The notes: generated by a model from the letters alone, not told the origin. Positions 51,087-60,682 are shown, numbered from the stretch's first letter. The stretch: DNA of 64,000 bases from Brevibacterium sp. XM4083 (GCF_006489205.2 NZ_VFYR02000004.1:124001-188000); one strand, 5' to 3'. Program-made: numbers and translations.

Positions 51087-51584
51087 TTAACTTGAGGCAC
51101 CCACCAATCTCACCAAATCGCCGATCAGTTTCGAGACCGACTTCCGGCCGAGCCGCCTAGATCCGAGTGTGACATCAATAGAGCTCTTGTCGCGAACTTT
51201 CACATGCGGGCGACCGGCCGATGTGTACTCGCCCCTGAGCTCTAGGCCATCAATCGATTTGACCTCGACTTCCGCGATGTCACTCACCCGCATTAGGTTT
51301 AGTTCACTGTCTCGTTTCCCAGCGGCATCATCTTTCTCATGGTAACCGCTGCCCGACGCCACGAAGCTACTACTGATCGCAACATACTGGATGGCCTGTC
51401 TTGTAGTCGTAGATTCGCCGAGTGAGAGGAACGCCCACATGAGGTCATCGTTGTCGGGTAGCGAATCCGCCAATAAGTGAATCGCAGGGTAGAACACGTA
51501 GTCCCGTGTTTCTTCTTCGAGGAGTTCGTAATCCAGGCCGTTCTGGAGCATCAACCGGAGGATGCTGTCGCAACTGAGACCCAT
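51087..51584 (-). CDS. hypothetical protein
   Basis: This 165-residue protein is not recognised. The N-terminal half is helical (SCDSILRLMLQNGLDYELLE, FYPAIHLLADSLPDNDDLMW). The C-terminal half is predicted beta-strands with VSDIAEVEVKSIDGLELRGE and LGSRRLGRKSVSKLIGDLVR, like a small PH-type barrel ending in a helix. It converges with the 243-residue gene. No membrane or signal segment. Confidence 0.5.
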   Translation of the reverse strand: MGLSCDSILRLMLQNGLDYELLEEETRDYVFYPAIHLLADSLPDNDDLMWAFLSLGESTTTRQAIQYVAISSSFVASGSGYHEKDDAAGKRDSELNLMRVSDIAEVEVKSIDGLELRGEYTSAGRPHVKVRDKSSIDVTLGSRRLGRKSVSKLIGDLVRLVGASS

Positions 51585-51836
51585 GGTGATCTCCGTTCTG
51601 TGAGGATGTTCACAAGCTACAAGTCGGGCCTGACATGAGTTCGCGATCGCCGAGCTGAACCACAGGACATGGTGCAGATGCTTCCCGCACAGACATGTCT
51701 ACTAGGTCATTCGTGTCGCTCTTTGAGGCAAGCGTTGCCACCATGAATCGCGACGTGATTGGTGGCTCAGTTGAGCCACCTGGACCGACCCCTGTGTCAA
51801 GCCCCGGGTTTCGTAGAGGCTCTTTTTCTTGGTTTC

Positions 51837-52706
51837 CTAAGCAGCCACGGGTTCTGCCGCGGACTGGTTGACCCATTCAGAATGGACCTCGATCGGCGGA
51901 CGGTACCCGACCGCTGAATGCAACCGCTCCTGGTTGTACCAGGCCACCCACGCAGACGTCTCCGCGAGCACCTCGATCAATCCTGACCACACCCGTCTGT
52001 CGATCAGCTCAGCCTTGTACACCGAGTTCAGAGCCTCAGCCATCGCATTGTCATACGAATCTCCGCGCGATCCCACCGACGCGACAAGCTCGGATTCCGC
52101 GAGAGCCTCGCCATAGCGAATCGACCGAAATTGAACCCCACGGTCGCTGTGGTGGACCAGCCCCGACACATCTTCACCAGCCCGGAATTTCGCCGCTAGC
52201 GCCATCGTCAAAGCGTCCCTGGCCAGCGACTCCCGCAGATGGTTCGTCACCTGCCAGCCCACGATCTCCCTGGTGAACACATCAAGGATGAACATCGCGT
52301 ACACCCACCCAGCCTGCGTCGGCACGTACGTGATATCGGCGACCCACAGACAGTTCGGACCAGCAGCCGTGAACTCACGGTCGACGAGATCGTCCGGGCA
52401 GTCCTCAGCCCTGGCTGAAGCCGTTTTCGGACGCTTCCGTCTCCGCCGGATCCCGTCGATGCCCAACTGGGCCATCAACCGCTCCACCGTGCACCGGGCC
52501 ACCGGCCCGAACTGGTCGGCGTAGCCGCGGTTGATCGCCTTCCACATCTTCCGTACTCCGTAGCAGGAATAGTTCGCCTCATAGACATCCTGGATCACCA
52601 CCATCAGAGCCTGGTCCCGTCGGGCCCTGGCTGATGGTTGACGTTTCTTGTACGCGTAATACGAGCTCACAGCAATCCGTGCAGCAGTCCCGGACAAGGC
52701 GCGCAC
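51837..52706 (-). CDS. IS3-family transposase OrfB
   Basis: This 289-residue protein has the integrase core complete: WVADITYVPTQAGWVYAMF (Asp), HHSDRGVQFRS (Asp), and SYDNAMAEALNSVYKAELI (Glu). It is preceded by OrfA with a 50-bp gap in frame terms, so a programmed frameshift product OrfAB is likely, as usual in the family. Confidence 0.9.
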   Translation of the reverse strand: MRALSGTAARIAVSSYYAYKKRQPSARARRDQALMVVIQDVYEANYSCYGVRKMWKAINRGYADQFGPVARCTVERLMAQLGIDGIRRRRKRPKTASARAEDCPDDLVDREFTAAGPNCLWVADITYVPTQAGWVYAMFILDVFTREIVGWQVTNHLRESLARDALTMALAAKFRAGEDVSGLVHHSDRGVQFRSIRYGEALAESELVASVGSRGDSYDNAMAEALNSVYKAELIDRRVWSGLIEVLAETSAWVAWYNQERLHSAVGYRPPIEVHSEWVNQSAAEPVAA

Positions 52707-52756
52707 GATTGGCTCGACTCCGAACTCGTGTTTGTTCTCGTCGATAAAACCGACGA

Positions 52757-53089
52757 CTACTTCGATGGGCGGTCGAGCTCCGCCGCGAAGAAAGCCGACG
52801 CCCTCTTCAGGATCTCGTTGGCTCGTTTCGCCTCAGCCAGCTCTGCCCGTAGCCGGCGGTTCTCCGCTTCCAGGTCGACTGACTCAGTCGGTGTGGCTTT
52901 ACCGGAGTCCTTGTGCTTGCGTACCCAAACTCGCAGGGTCTCTTTGCTCAGGCCGAGTTCCTTCGCGACGCGGGTGATGGCTCCGTTCGCAGTGTCCGGA
53001 TCGGCTTGGGCATGGATGACGAGCTCGACAGCACGAGCCTTGAGTTCGTCGGTGTATTTCACTGGCAAGAGAGAATCTCCTTCTTCCAA
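52757..53089 (-). CDS. IS3-family transposase OrfA
   Basis: This 110-residue protein has a helix-turn-helix (KYTDELKARAVELVIHAQAD, AKELGLSKETLRVWVRKHKD) and a zipper (DLEAENRRLRAELAEAKRAN). It is intact. Confidence 0.9.
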   Translation of the reverse strand: MEEGDSLLPVKYTDELKARAVELVIHAQADPDTANGAITRVAKELGLSKETLRVWVRKHKDSGKATPTESVDLEAENRRLRAELAEAKRANEILKRASAFFAAELDRPSK

Positions 53090-53124
53090 TCTCCCTGCCT
53101 CTATTATCCCCGGGGCATGACACT

Positions 53125-53392
53125 GCGAACGTCAACACCGAGACCCTTCAGTCCGCAAACAGCCCGCAGAAATCTCACGAAAGCACCACTTCCGGCAGGC
53201 ATCACCACCAATCCACCAGCCTTTGAGACCCTAGAACTTGCGACACTCAGTCAATTCGAGAACCGCTCAAAGTCAGTTCACCAGTTCACCAACTACCGGT
53301 GACCATGACGGATTCCGACCGTTCATGACCTCGCGCGACCGCGTGCGTCCGACATAAGTCGAACCGTGACGCCGTGCGCCATGAGCGGCGCG
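53125..53392. other. intergenic stretch at the right border of the accessory region
   Basis: About 270 bases between the IS3 element and the metF start region. No gene supported. It presumably holds the metF-metE promoter. I see no recognisable riboswitch. Confidence 0.4.
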
Positions 53393-53431
53393 GTGGACAT
53401 GCCGACCTTGGCACGATGTCGGCATGTCCAC
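53393..53431 (+). promoter_or_regulatory. inverted repeat spanning the metF start codon
   Basis: GTGGACATGCCGAC (53393-53406) and GTCGGCATGTCCAC (53418-53431) are exact complements with an 11-nt loop. The candidate metF ATG (53424) lies in the right arm. It could be a repressor operator or an RNA hairpin hiding the start. Confidence 0.6.
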
Positions 53432-54509
53432 ATCACTGACACACCCGGATCCTGTCCTCGACTCCTCATTCCGCGACGTCGACCGGCGACCGCCGATCGA
53501 CCACCGCCCACCACGACCCCACCCCGACGCCGACGCAACGGTCCGCGAGCCCCGCGCCTCCGCCTCGGCGCCGGTCAGCCTCCCCCACCCCGAACCCGAC
53601 TCCGAGCGCCACCACCCCCTCGCGCTCTCCTTCGAGGTCATGCCGCCCCGCAGCGCGGCACAGGCGGCCGGCACCCCCGAACTCCTCGCCCTCCTCGATG
53701 AGCTTCACCCCGACTACCTCGCGGTGACGAGCTCGGCGAAGAGCAACTGGCTGCACGGCACCGCCGACTTCATCCGCATCATCAGCGAGACCACTCAGCT
53801 GCGTCCGCTCGCCCACCTCGCCTGCACCGCCGGCACCGCTGACGAGCTGCGCGGCTGGATCCGCCACCTCCTCAGCGCCGGAGTGCGCGGATTCCTCGCC
53901 ATCCGCGGCGACTTCCCCACCGGCACCGACCGCGTCCCCGCCGGGCACCTCCCCCACGCCGACGCCCTCGTCCACCTGCTGCGGACCATCGAAGCCGAGC
54001 ACACAGCCAAACTCGCCGCCGGACGCCTCGGGATCGGGGTCGCAGCCTACCCGTCCGGGCACGCACAGTCCTCCGGCCCCGACGAAGACCTCGATGTCCT
54101 CGCCGCCAAGCAGCGCCTCGGCGCGGACTTCGCCATCACCCAGCTCTTCTTCGACCCGGGCCACTTCGCCCGGCTCCGCCGCCGTGCGGACCTCGCCGGG
54201 ATCACCATGCCGATCATTCCCGGCATCCTCCCGATCACCGACATCCGCCGCCTGCACACGATGAGCAGGCTCGCCGAGCTGCCGGTGCCCGACCACCTCC
54301 TCGCCCGCTTCGACGGAGCCGCGAGCCCTCAGGCCCAGCGCCGCATCGGACTCGAGATGACCGCCGAGCACGTCGCGACGATCCTCGACCAGGGCGCCGC
54401 CGGCCTGCACTTCTACACCTTCAACGACCGGACGACGACGATCGACCTGCTCGGAGCGCTCGACCGCCTCGGCGTCTCACTCCACCCCACCCCCGTGCCC
54501 GCCCTCTGA
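53424..54509 (+). CDS. metF: 5,10-methylenetetrahydrofolate reductase
   Basis: This 361-residue enzyme makes 5-methyl-tetrahydrofolate for methionine synthesis. The core starts at about residue 68 with ALSFEVMPPRS and continues with YLAVTSSAKSNWLHGTADFI, PLAHLACTAGTADELRGWI, GFLAIRGDFP (FAD site), VAAYPSGHAQSS, AITQLFFDPGHFARL, and PIIPGILPI. The first 67 residues are Pro/Asp/Arg-rich and not part of the family, so the true start may be internal. metE follows 38 bp downstream. Confidence 0.9.
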   Translation: MSTSLTHPDPVLDSSFRDVDRRPPIDHRPPRPHPDADATVREPRASASAPVSLPHPEPDSERHHPLALSFEVMPPRSAAQAAGTPELLALLDELHPDYLAVTSSAKSNWLHGTADFIRIISETTQLRPLAHLACTAGTADELRGWIRHLLSAGVRGFLAIRGDFPTGTDRVPAGHLPHADALVHLLRTIEAEHTAKLAAGRLGIGVAAYPSGHAQSSGPDEDLDVLAAKQRLGADFAITQLFFDPGHFARLRRRADLAGITMPIIPGILPITDIRRLHTMSRLAELPVPDHLLARFDGAASPQAQRRIGLEMTAEHVATILDQGAAGLHFYTFNDRTTTIDLLGALDRLGVSLHPTPVPAL

Positions 54510-54547
54510 GGCGCACCACATCCACCCCACCCTGCGAAGGAGACATC

Positions 54548-56869
54548 ATGACGACCCCCTTTCCCACCGCGACGATCACCGGCTACCCCCGCATCGGCCG
54601 CCGGCGCGAACTCAAGACCGCGCTCGAACGGTTCTGGGCCGGCCGTATCGACGCCGACGAATTCGCCCAGTCCGTGCGCGCCCACCGCGTCCAGACCTAC
54701 CACCGGCTGGCCGAACTCGGCCTCACCGAGGACTACGCGATCCCCGCAACCTACAGCCACTACGATCACGTCCTCGACACCGCGCTCACCGTCGGCCTCA
54801 TCCCGTCGGCGACGCTGGGCACAGACTTCGACCTCGGCGAATACTTCGCCCTCGCCCGCGGCACCGCCGACCGCTCGCCCCTGGAGATGACGAAGTGGTT
54901 CGACACGAACTACCACTACCTCGTCCCCGAGCTCGAGGATTCGACGCAGTTCAAGGCCCACCCGCAGCACCTCCTTACGCTCGTCTCCGAGGCGCGCGCC
55001 GCCGGGCACCGGGTCCGTCCCGTCCTCGTCGGCCCGGTCACGCTCCTCACCCTCGCGAAGACCGCACCGGGCACGACGACGGCGCCGCTGGACCGCCTCG
55101 ACGAGCTCACGGCCGTCTACCTCGATGTCATCAGCGTCCTCGCCGCGGCCGGCGTCGAATGGGTGCAGATCGACGAACCCGCCCTCGTCGCCGATGCGCA
55201 CGAGTCAAGCGATGACGAACTCGCCGAGGCGGCCGCCCGGGTCTACGGCACGCTGACCTCGGCACTCACGCACACGAAACTTCTCGTCACCACCCCGTAC
55301 GGTTCGCTCCAGGCGGGTCTGCCGGCACTCGCGCACTCCGGGATCGCCGCCCTCGGGGTCGACATCTCCGCGGCCACCCGCCGCCTCGATCCCACCTGGC
55401 TCGACCGGATCGCCGCCGAGGTGCCCGCGTCGGTCCGCCTCGTCGCCGGAGTCATCGACGGTCGCAACGTCTGGGCCGACGACCTCACCGCGACCCTCGA
55501 CGTCCTCACCGGGCTGGGTCGGGATGAGGTGAGCGTCTCGACGTCGACGTCCCTGCTCCACGTCCCCCACACGGTCGCCGACGAGCCGAATCTCCCCGTC
55601 GACGTCGCCGGGTGGCTCTCCTTCGCCGAGGAGAAGGTCACCGAGGTCGAAGCACTGGCCGCCGCCCTCCGTGACGGCCCGCAGGCCCGCCCGACGGCGT
55701 TCGCCCGGGCCGACCGGGCGCTGCGCACGCGCCGCGAATCCGCCCGGGTCCACAACCCGGCCGTGGCCGCGCGCGTGTCCGCGGTGGCCGGCCACGACGG
55801 TCGCCGCGGCGCGGCAGCCGACCGGGCCCTCGCCCAGGAGGCCATCGCCGTGCCGGTGCTGCCGACGACGACGATCGGTTCGTTCCCCCAGACCGCCGAG
55901 GTGCGACGGGCCCGAGCCGACCATCGTGCGGGGCGGATCGACGCCGAGGCCTACGAAGCGGCAATGCGGGCGGAGATCGACCGTGCCGTCGACCTCCAGG
56001 AGCGCCTCGGACTCGATGTCATCGTCCACGGCGAACCCGAGCGCAACGACATGGTCCAGTACTTCGCCGAGCACCTCGACGGGTTCGCGACGACGGAGAA
56101 CGGCTGGGTCCAGTCCTATGGGTCCCGCTGCACGCGGCCGCCGATCCTCTTCGGCGACGTCTCCCGCCCGGAGCCGATCACCGTCGCCTGGTCGACGTAC
56201 GCGGCGTCCCGGACGACGAAGCCGGTCAAGGGCATGCTCACCGGCCCGGTGACGATCCTCGCGTGGTCGTTCGCCCGCGAGGACGTCACCCTCCAGGAGT
56301 CCGCGGACCAGATCGGGCTGGCGCTGGCCGATGAGGTCGCCGACCTCGAAGCCGCGGGCATCGGCATCATCCAGGTCGACGAGCCGGCGCTGCGTGAACT
56401 CCTGCCCCTGCGCCGGGCCGATCGCGCGTCCTACCTCGACTGGTCGGTCCGCTCGTTCCGCCTCGTCGCAGCTCAGGCGGCGCCGGCCACGCAGATCCAC
56501 ACCCATCTGTGCTATTCGGAGTTCGGGGAGATCATCGAGGCGATCGACGCCCTCGACGCCGACGTCACGAGCATCGAAGCCGCCCGCTCGCGCATGGAAG
56601 TGCTCGCCGACATCGCCGCGGCGGACTTCGCCCGCGGCATCGGGCCGGGCATCTACGACATCCACTCCCCCAGGGTGCCGAGCGTCGTCGAGCTCACCGA
56701 GCTCATCGAGACCGCGCTCGAGTCCGTCGACGCCAGGCGGCTGTGGATCAACCCCGACTGCGGGCTGAAGACCCGCGGGTACGCCGAGGTGGAGCCGGCT
56801 TTGGCGAACCTCGTGGCGGCACGGGATGCGGTGCTGACCGGCGTCCGGGCAGGCCAGGCCCCCGGGTGA
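54548..56869 (+). CDS. metE: cobalamin-independent methionine synthase
   Basis: This 773-residue protein transfers the methyl group of 5-methyl-tetrahydrofolate-polyglutamate to homocysteine. Both barrel halves are present: ITGYPRIGRRRELKTALERF and MTKWFDTNYHYLVPEL in the N-terminal half, and TTTIGSFPQTAEVRRARADH and VIVHGEPERNDMVQYFAEHL in the C-terminal half. Zinc ligands are in QIHTHLCYSEFGEI and INPDCGLKTRG. The AGGAG seven bases before the ATG is strong. With metF it forms the methyl-transfer operon. Confidence 0.95.
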   Translation: MTTPFPTATITGYPRIGRRRELKTALERFWAGRIDADEFAQSVRAHRVQTYHRLAELGLTEDYAIPATYSHYDHVLDTALTVGLIPSATLGTDFDLGEYFALARGTADRSPLEMTKWFDTNYHYLVPELEDSTQFKAHPQHLLTLVSEARAAGHRVRPVLVGPVTLLTLAKTAPGTTTAPLDRLDELTAVYLDVISVLAAAGVEWVQIDEPALVADAHESSDDELAEAAARVYGTLTSALTHTKLLVTTPYGSLQAGLPALAHSGIAALGVDISAATRRLDPTWLDRIAAEVPASVRLVAGVIDGRNVWADDLTATLDVLTGLGRDEVSVSTSTSLLHVPHTVADEPNLPVDVAGWLSFAEEKVTEVEALAAALRDGPQARPTAFARADRALRTRRESARVHNPAVAARVSAVAGHDGRRGAAADRALAQEAIAVPVLPTTTIGSFPQTAEVRRARADHRAGRIDAEAYEAAMRAEIDRAVDLQERLGLDVIVHGEPERNDMVQYFAEHLDGFATTENGWVQSYGSRCTRPPILFGDVSRPEPITVAWSTYAASRTTKPVKGMLTGPVTILAWSFAREDVTLQESADQIGLALADEVADLEAAGIGIIQVDEPALRELLPLRRADRASYLDWSVRSFRLVAAQAAPATQIHTHLCYSEFGEIIEAIDALDADVTSIEAARSRMEVLADIAAADFARGIGPGIYDIHSPRVPSVVELTELIETALESVDARRLWINPDCGLKTRGYAEVEPALANLVAARDAVLTGVRAGQAPG

Positions 56870-56887
56870 TCCCGGGCTGAGTCGCGC

Positions 56888-57496
56888 TCACGCTTCGGCG
56901 GTGCGGGTCCCCCACAGGGCATGGGCGGCGAGATCGGCCGCGCGCAGCAGCCGCTCGCGGCTCATGCCCTGGTTCGATTGGGCGGAGAGTCCCAGCCACA
57001 CGGCCTGCACGGCGTCGGTGAGCGCTGTCGGGGACGCGTCGGCCGGCAGATCGCCGTCCTCGACGGCCCGGGTGAATCGGGCGTGGAGCAGCCGCGCGTT
57101 CTCCGTCTGCATGGCGCTGATGATCTCTCCCGCGTCGCTCGCGTCCGCCGAGTCCGTGATGATCGCGCTCGTCACCATGCACCCGGGATGGTCCGCGGGA
57201 TCCTGCGTGAACTCGATGATCGACTCCCGCAGCAGCGTCTCGACGACCTCGCCGATCGCATCCGAAGCAACGGCTCGCCGGTAGATCTCGGCATAGCGGT
57301 TCGCGTAGACCTCGACCGCCTCGGCGAAGAGACCGGCCTTGCTCCCGAAGGCGGCGTAGAGACTCGAACTCGAGATGCCGATCGCCGAGGTGAGCGCCCT
57401 CGTCGACGTGCCGGAATACCCGTGACGCCAGAACAGCCGCGCCGCCTCGAGCAGCGCCTGGTCCCGTTCGAAGGCCGGAGGCCGTCCACGCATCAT
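56888..57496 (-). CDS. TetR-family transcriptional regulator
   Basis: This 202-residue protein has HTH STRALTSAIGISSSSLYAAF at about 30-49 and the following GSKAGLFAEAVEVYANRYAE. It resembles the AcrR/RutR branch whose ligand domain includes PGCMVTSAII. It starts 36 bp from the divergent alpha/beta hydrolase gene and probably represses it. A second Met (57493) directly follows the first. Confidence 0.86.
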   Translation of the reverse strand: MMRGRPPAFERDQALLEAARLFWRHGYSGTSTRALTSAIGISSSSLYAAFGSKAGLFAEAVEVYANRYAEIYRRAVASDAIGEVVETLLRESIIEFTQDPADHPGCMVTSAIITDSADASDAGEIISAMQTENARLLHARFTRAVEDGDLPADASPTALTDAVQAVWLGLSAQSNQGMSRERLLRAADLAAHALWGTRTAEA

Positions 57497-57532
57497 CCTT
57501 GAATTCTAGAGCAGTCGGTCCATAATTGATTT

Positions 57533-58327
57533 ATGGAGCAGATGATTCAGAAAGCGATTCCTCTTGCCGACGGCCATCTCACCGTCGACGTCTACGGCGA
57601 TCCCGAGGGCGATCCGGCCGACTCGCTCGTCGTTCTCCCGGGGGTGATGAGCGATGCGCGGGCGTGGCGCCGGTTCGCCGCGGCGCTCACCACCTGGGCG
57701 CGCGTCATCGTCGTCAATCGGCGCGGTCGGGCCCCGTCATCGGAGCTGCCGGAGGGTCATTCACTTCTCACCGAGGTGGCCGACCTGGGCGCTGTCCTCG
57801 ATGCCTTCGCTGCCCGGCAGCTCTTCGCGTGGAGCTTCGGCGGACTCGTCGGCCTGCACGCGGCCAACGACCGCCGCCTCGACCACGTCATCGCCTACGA
57901 ACCCGTCATGGCGCCCTTCGGAGAACACGCACTGCCAGCGCTCGAGGCAGCCCATGAGGCCGCGGACTGGGACGCGGCCGTCGAGATCATCAACGTCGAC
58001 GTCTCGGGATTCGACGCCGACCATGTCGCGGGCCTGCGCGCGAACGAACACGCGTGGCGGATGCTCGAGGAGCTCGCACGCCCTCTCTACCCGGAGCTGC
58101 GCGCGATCGCCACCGCCTCGGTGCCGGCCGAGTTCGGGGCCCGAGCGCACCGCATCGATGTCCTCATCGGGGAGGACGACCTCGGCGCCGCCCCCTATGG
58201 GACGAGCGTCGCCGACGTCCTCAGCCTCACCCCGCGGGCACGCACCCACACCGTGCCCGGCCAGGGGCACATGGCGCATCTCGAGGATCCCAGCGGTCTC
58301 GCGGCCCTCGTCGACACCCTGCGGTGA
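57533..58327 (+). CDS. alpha/beta hydrolase
   Basis: This 264-residue protein has the nucleophile elbow AWSFGGLVGLHAA (about 100), oxyanion VVLPGVMSDARAW, an acid likely in VLIGEDDLG, and the His in VPGQGHMAHLEDP. The triad looks complete, unlike the hydrolase at 3895. Substrate unknown; the divergent TetR suggests induction by a small ester or quinone-like compound. Confidence 0.8.
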   Translation: MEQMIQKAIPLADGHLTVDVYGDPEGDPADSLVVLPGVMSDARAWRRFAAALTTWARVIVVNRRGRAPSSELPEGHSLLTEVADLGAVLDAFAARQLFAWSFGGLVGLHAANDRRLDHVIAYEPVMAPFGEHALPALEAAHEAADWDAAVEIINVDVSGFDADHVAGLRANEHAWRMLEELARPLYPELRAIATASVPAEFGARAHRIDVLIGEDDLGAAPYGTSVADVLSLTPRARTHTVPGQGHMAHLEDPSGLAALVDTLR

Positions 58328-58328
58328 G

Positions 58329-59258
58329 CTACGCTCCGCGCGGCAGCTCGGTGGGGATGTAGTAGAGGCCCTTCGAGTCCTCTTCGACGCTGACATGAAG
58401 GCGATCGTCGACGCGGACGAAGTCGCTGACCTTGATCGTGCCCTTCTCCCCGCTGAGCTCGCGCACCGCGAACGCGGGGATGAGGCCCTGACGGCCGTCG
58501 GAGTCCACGGCGAGCGCGTACTTCGGGCCGGTCGCCCGGACCCGAACGTCGACGGCACGGCGTTCCTCGGCGCCGGCGAGCACACCGGCCTCGGGCTCCG
58601 GATTCGTCAGCGCCGAGAGCTCGACGGCCAGGGTGCCGGCCATCTCGTCGACGGTTGCGAGCATGTTCGCCATCGCGCGGGCGAACTCGCCGTGGAGTTC
58701 GCTCGGCTTCATCGCCGCGCCCGGCTTGTACATGTCCTCGTGCGTGAGCTCGCCCCACGCATCCTGCAGCCGCGTCTTCACCTGGACCTCCGCGTACACC
58801 GGTTCCCCGTGGTCGGAGGGGATGCGCAGGGTGACGTGGCACGCGCGGTAGCCGCTGGCCTTCGGGTGATCGACGTAGTTCTTCTCTTCGATGAGTTCGA
58901 ACGCTCCCAGCTGCGCGGGGTCGCAGAGGGAGGTGAACATCATCTTCTGGTCCCGCGGGGACTTGCAGAGGACCTTGACCCCGACGATGTCCCTGATCTG
59001 GTCTTCGACATCGATCGCCGAGGTGACCGTGACGTCCGGTTCGGCAGCGACCTTCTCTGCGAGCTTGGCGAGGGTGCGCGCCGGATCCTTGATCCGGTGA
59101 CCGTCGACGTCGAGTCGCGAGATGTCCTTGTCCTTGAGCAGGCCCCGCTGCTGCTCCTTGAGCCAGACCTTGATCCGCGTCGCCGTCGCCTCCCACACGT
59201 CGAGCCGCTCAGCGTAGGCGGCATCGACGTGTCGTCGGAGGTCGGAATCGGCGTTCAC
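58329..59258 (-). CDS. RelA/SpoT-domain alarmone-synthetase-like protein
   Basis: This 309-residue protein has RIKDPARTLAKLAEKV (ATP side), VEDQIRDIVGVKVLCKSPRD (Asp of the synthetase site; the usual Arg is Lys), SGYRACHVTLRIP, and VYAEVQVKTRLQDAWGELTH. These are the hallmarks of small (p)ppGpp synthetases. The last 90 residues (VDVRVRATGPKYALAVDSDG, VDDRLHVSVEEDSKGLYYIP) look like an S1-type beta barrel, unusual for this class. There is no hydrolase domain. It lies between the hydrolase and fprA, 11 bp from fprA. Confidence 0.8.
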   Translation of the reverse strand: MNADSDLRRHVDAAYAERLDVWEATATRIKVWLKEQQRGLLKDKDISRLDVDGHRIKDPARTLAKLAEKVAAEPDVTVTSAIDVEDQIRDIVGVKVLCKSPRDQKMMFTSLCDPAQLGAFELIEEKNYVDHPKASGYRACHVTLRIPSDHGEPVYAEVQVKTRLQDAWGELTHEDMYKPGAAMKPSELHGEFARAMANMLATVDEMAGTLAVELSALTNPEPEAGVLAGAEERRAVDVRVRATGPKYALAVDSDGRQGLIPAFAVRELSGEKGTIKVSDFVRVDDRLHVSVEEDSKGLYYIPTELPRGA

Positions 59259-59269
59259 GCGGGGTCGGC

Positions 59270-60682
59270 TCAGTGACCGGAGACGGGCGCCGAGGCGGTT
59301 GCAGCGTGGTCGCGGGCGGCGGCCAGCATGCCCTCGCGGGTGGCGATCTTCACCCGTTCACGGCCCTCGACGGCTCCGGCGGCCCGTTCGGCGGCATCGA
59401 GCCGGTGGTAGCCCTGCCAGTCGACGAACTCGACGCCCTTGGCCTGCAGCAGTTCGACGATCGAGTCCTCGGCGGGAGCGACCGGCTCGGCGAGCACGCC
59501 GGCGGCGCGGTCGGCGAGGATGTGGGAGATCGTCTCGAGGGCATCGCCCTTCGTGTGCCCGATCAGGCCGACCGGGCCCCGCTTGATCCACCCGGTGCTG
59601 TAGACGCCGGCGACGACATCGGACTCGGCCGCCTCGCTCTGATCCACGGCGTCGACGACGCGCCCCTCATGGTTCGGGATCACCCCGCGGCGCGGATCGA
59701 ACGGCAGCTGCGGCAGTGCGGAGCCGGCATAGCCGACGGCGCGGTAGACCGCCTGGACCGGCCAGTCGACGAACTCGCCCGTGCCCCGGACGTTCCCCGT
59801 CCCATCGAGCTCCTGACGCTCCGTGCGCAGAGCCTCGACCTTCCCATCGCCGAGGATCTCCGCGGGTGCGTGAAGGAAGTGCAGATGCAGCCGACGCTTC
59901 GCCCCGGTGGGTTCGCGCATCGTGAAATCGGTCAGCGTCTTCGCCACCTGCTTGACCTGATTCGATGACTCGATCGCCGCCATCGACCCCTCATCGAACT
60001 CGAAGTCCTCCGGGTAGACGATGACATCGACGTCGGCGACATGGCCCAGCTCACGCAGCTCGAGCGGGGTGAACTTCGCCTGCGCCGGGCCCCTGCGCCC
60101 GAAGACATGGACGTCCGTGACCTTCGAGGACTTCAGACCCTCGTACACGTGGTCCGGGATCTCCGTGACATGCATGTCGTCGGCCTGCTTCGCCAGCACG
60201 CGAGCGACGTCGAGTGCGACGTTGCCATTGCCGATCACCGCGACCTGCTCGGCCTCGAGCGGCCAGTCCTGGCTCACATCGGGGTGGGCGTCGTACCAGT
60301 TGACGAAGTCCGCCGCACCGTAGGAACCGGGGAGGTCGACGCCGGGGAGGTCGAGCGGGGCATCGACGAAGCAACCGGTGGAGAAGATCACGGCGTCGTA
60401 GCGATCGGTGAGCTCGTCAAGCGCGATGTCGACTCCGTACTCGACGTTGGAGAACATCCGGATGTCTCCCCTGTCGAGGACCTTGATCAGGGCGTTGATG
60501 ATGCCCTTGATCCGCGGGTGATCCGGCGCCACCCCGTACCGGACCAGCCCGAACGGCGTCGGCAGACGCTCGAAGAGATCAATGCTGACGTCGAAATCAC
60601 GCTCAGCCTTCGTCAGCAGATCAGCCGCATAGATTCCGGCAGGACCGGCACCCACAATGGCCACACGGAACGGACGAGTCAT
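59270..60682 (-). CDS. fprA: ferredoxin/adrenodoxin-NADP+ reductase
   Basis: This 470-residue FAD enzyme moves electrons between NADPH and ferredoxin. It has FRVAIVGAGPAGIYAADLL, ERLPTPFGLVRYGVAPDHPR, VAVIGNGNVALDVARVLAKQ (NADP site), VHVFGRRGPAQAKFTPLELR, and STGWIKRGPVGLIGHTKGDA, all typical of mycobacterial FprA. ATG 60682 is preferred to the GTG two codons earlier. The 103-bp divergent promoter with rarD contains a partial DtxR/IdeR-like sequence. Confidence 0.92.
   Translation of the reverse strand: MTRPFRVAIVGAGPAGIYAADLLTKAERDFDVSIDLFERLPTPFGLVRYGVAPDHPRIKGIINALIKVLDRGDIRMFSNVEYGVDIALDELTDRYDAVIFSTGCFVDAPLDLPGVDLPGSYGAADFVNWYDAHPDVSQDWPLEAEQVAVIGNGNVALDVARVLAKQADDMHVTEIPDHVYEGLKSSKVTDVHVFGRRGPAQAKFTPLELRELGHVADVDVIVYPEDFEFDEGSMAAIESSNQVKQVAKTLTDFTMREPTGAKRRLHLHFLHAPAEILGDGKVEALRTERQELDGTGNVRGTGEFVDWPVQAVYRAVGYAGSALPQLPFDPRRGVIPNHEGRVVDAVDQSEAAESDVVAGVYSTGWIKRGPVGLIGHTKGDALETISHILADRAAGVLAEPVAPAEDSIVELLQAKGVEFVDWQGYHRLDAAERAAGAVEGRERVKIATREGMLAAARDHAATASAPVSGH

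Larger units (their letters stand above)
51795..53124 (-). mobile_element. IS3-family insertion sequence, complete copy
   Basis: The ends share GTGTCA(A/T)GCCCCGGG in inverse orientation (about 51795 and 53124) plus TAGAGGC a few bases inside. It carries OrfA and OrfB reading leftward. A nearly identical 3' fragment lies at 33175-33501. The outer limits are approximate. Confidence 0.78.

Noticed and set aside
53125-53423. SAM or cobalamin riboswitch before metF-metE
   Set aside because: No conserved core sequence or multi-helix arrangement was found; only the simple inverted repeat at 53393-53431 is clear.
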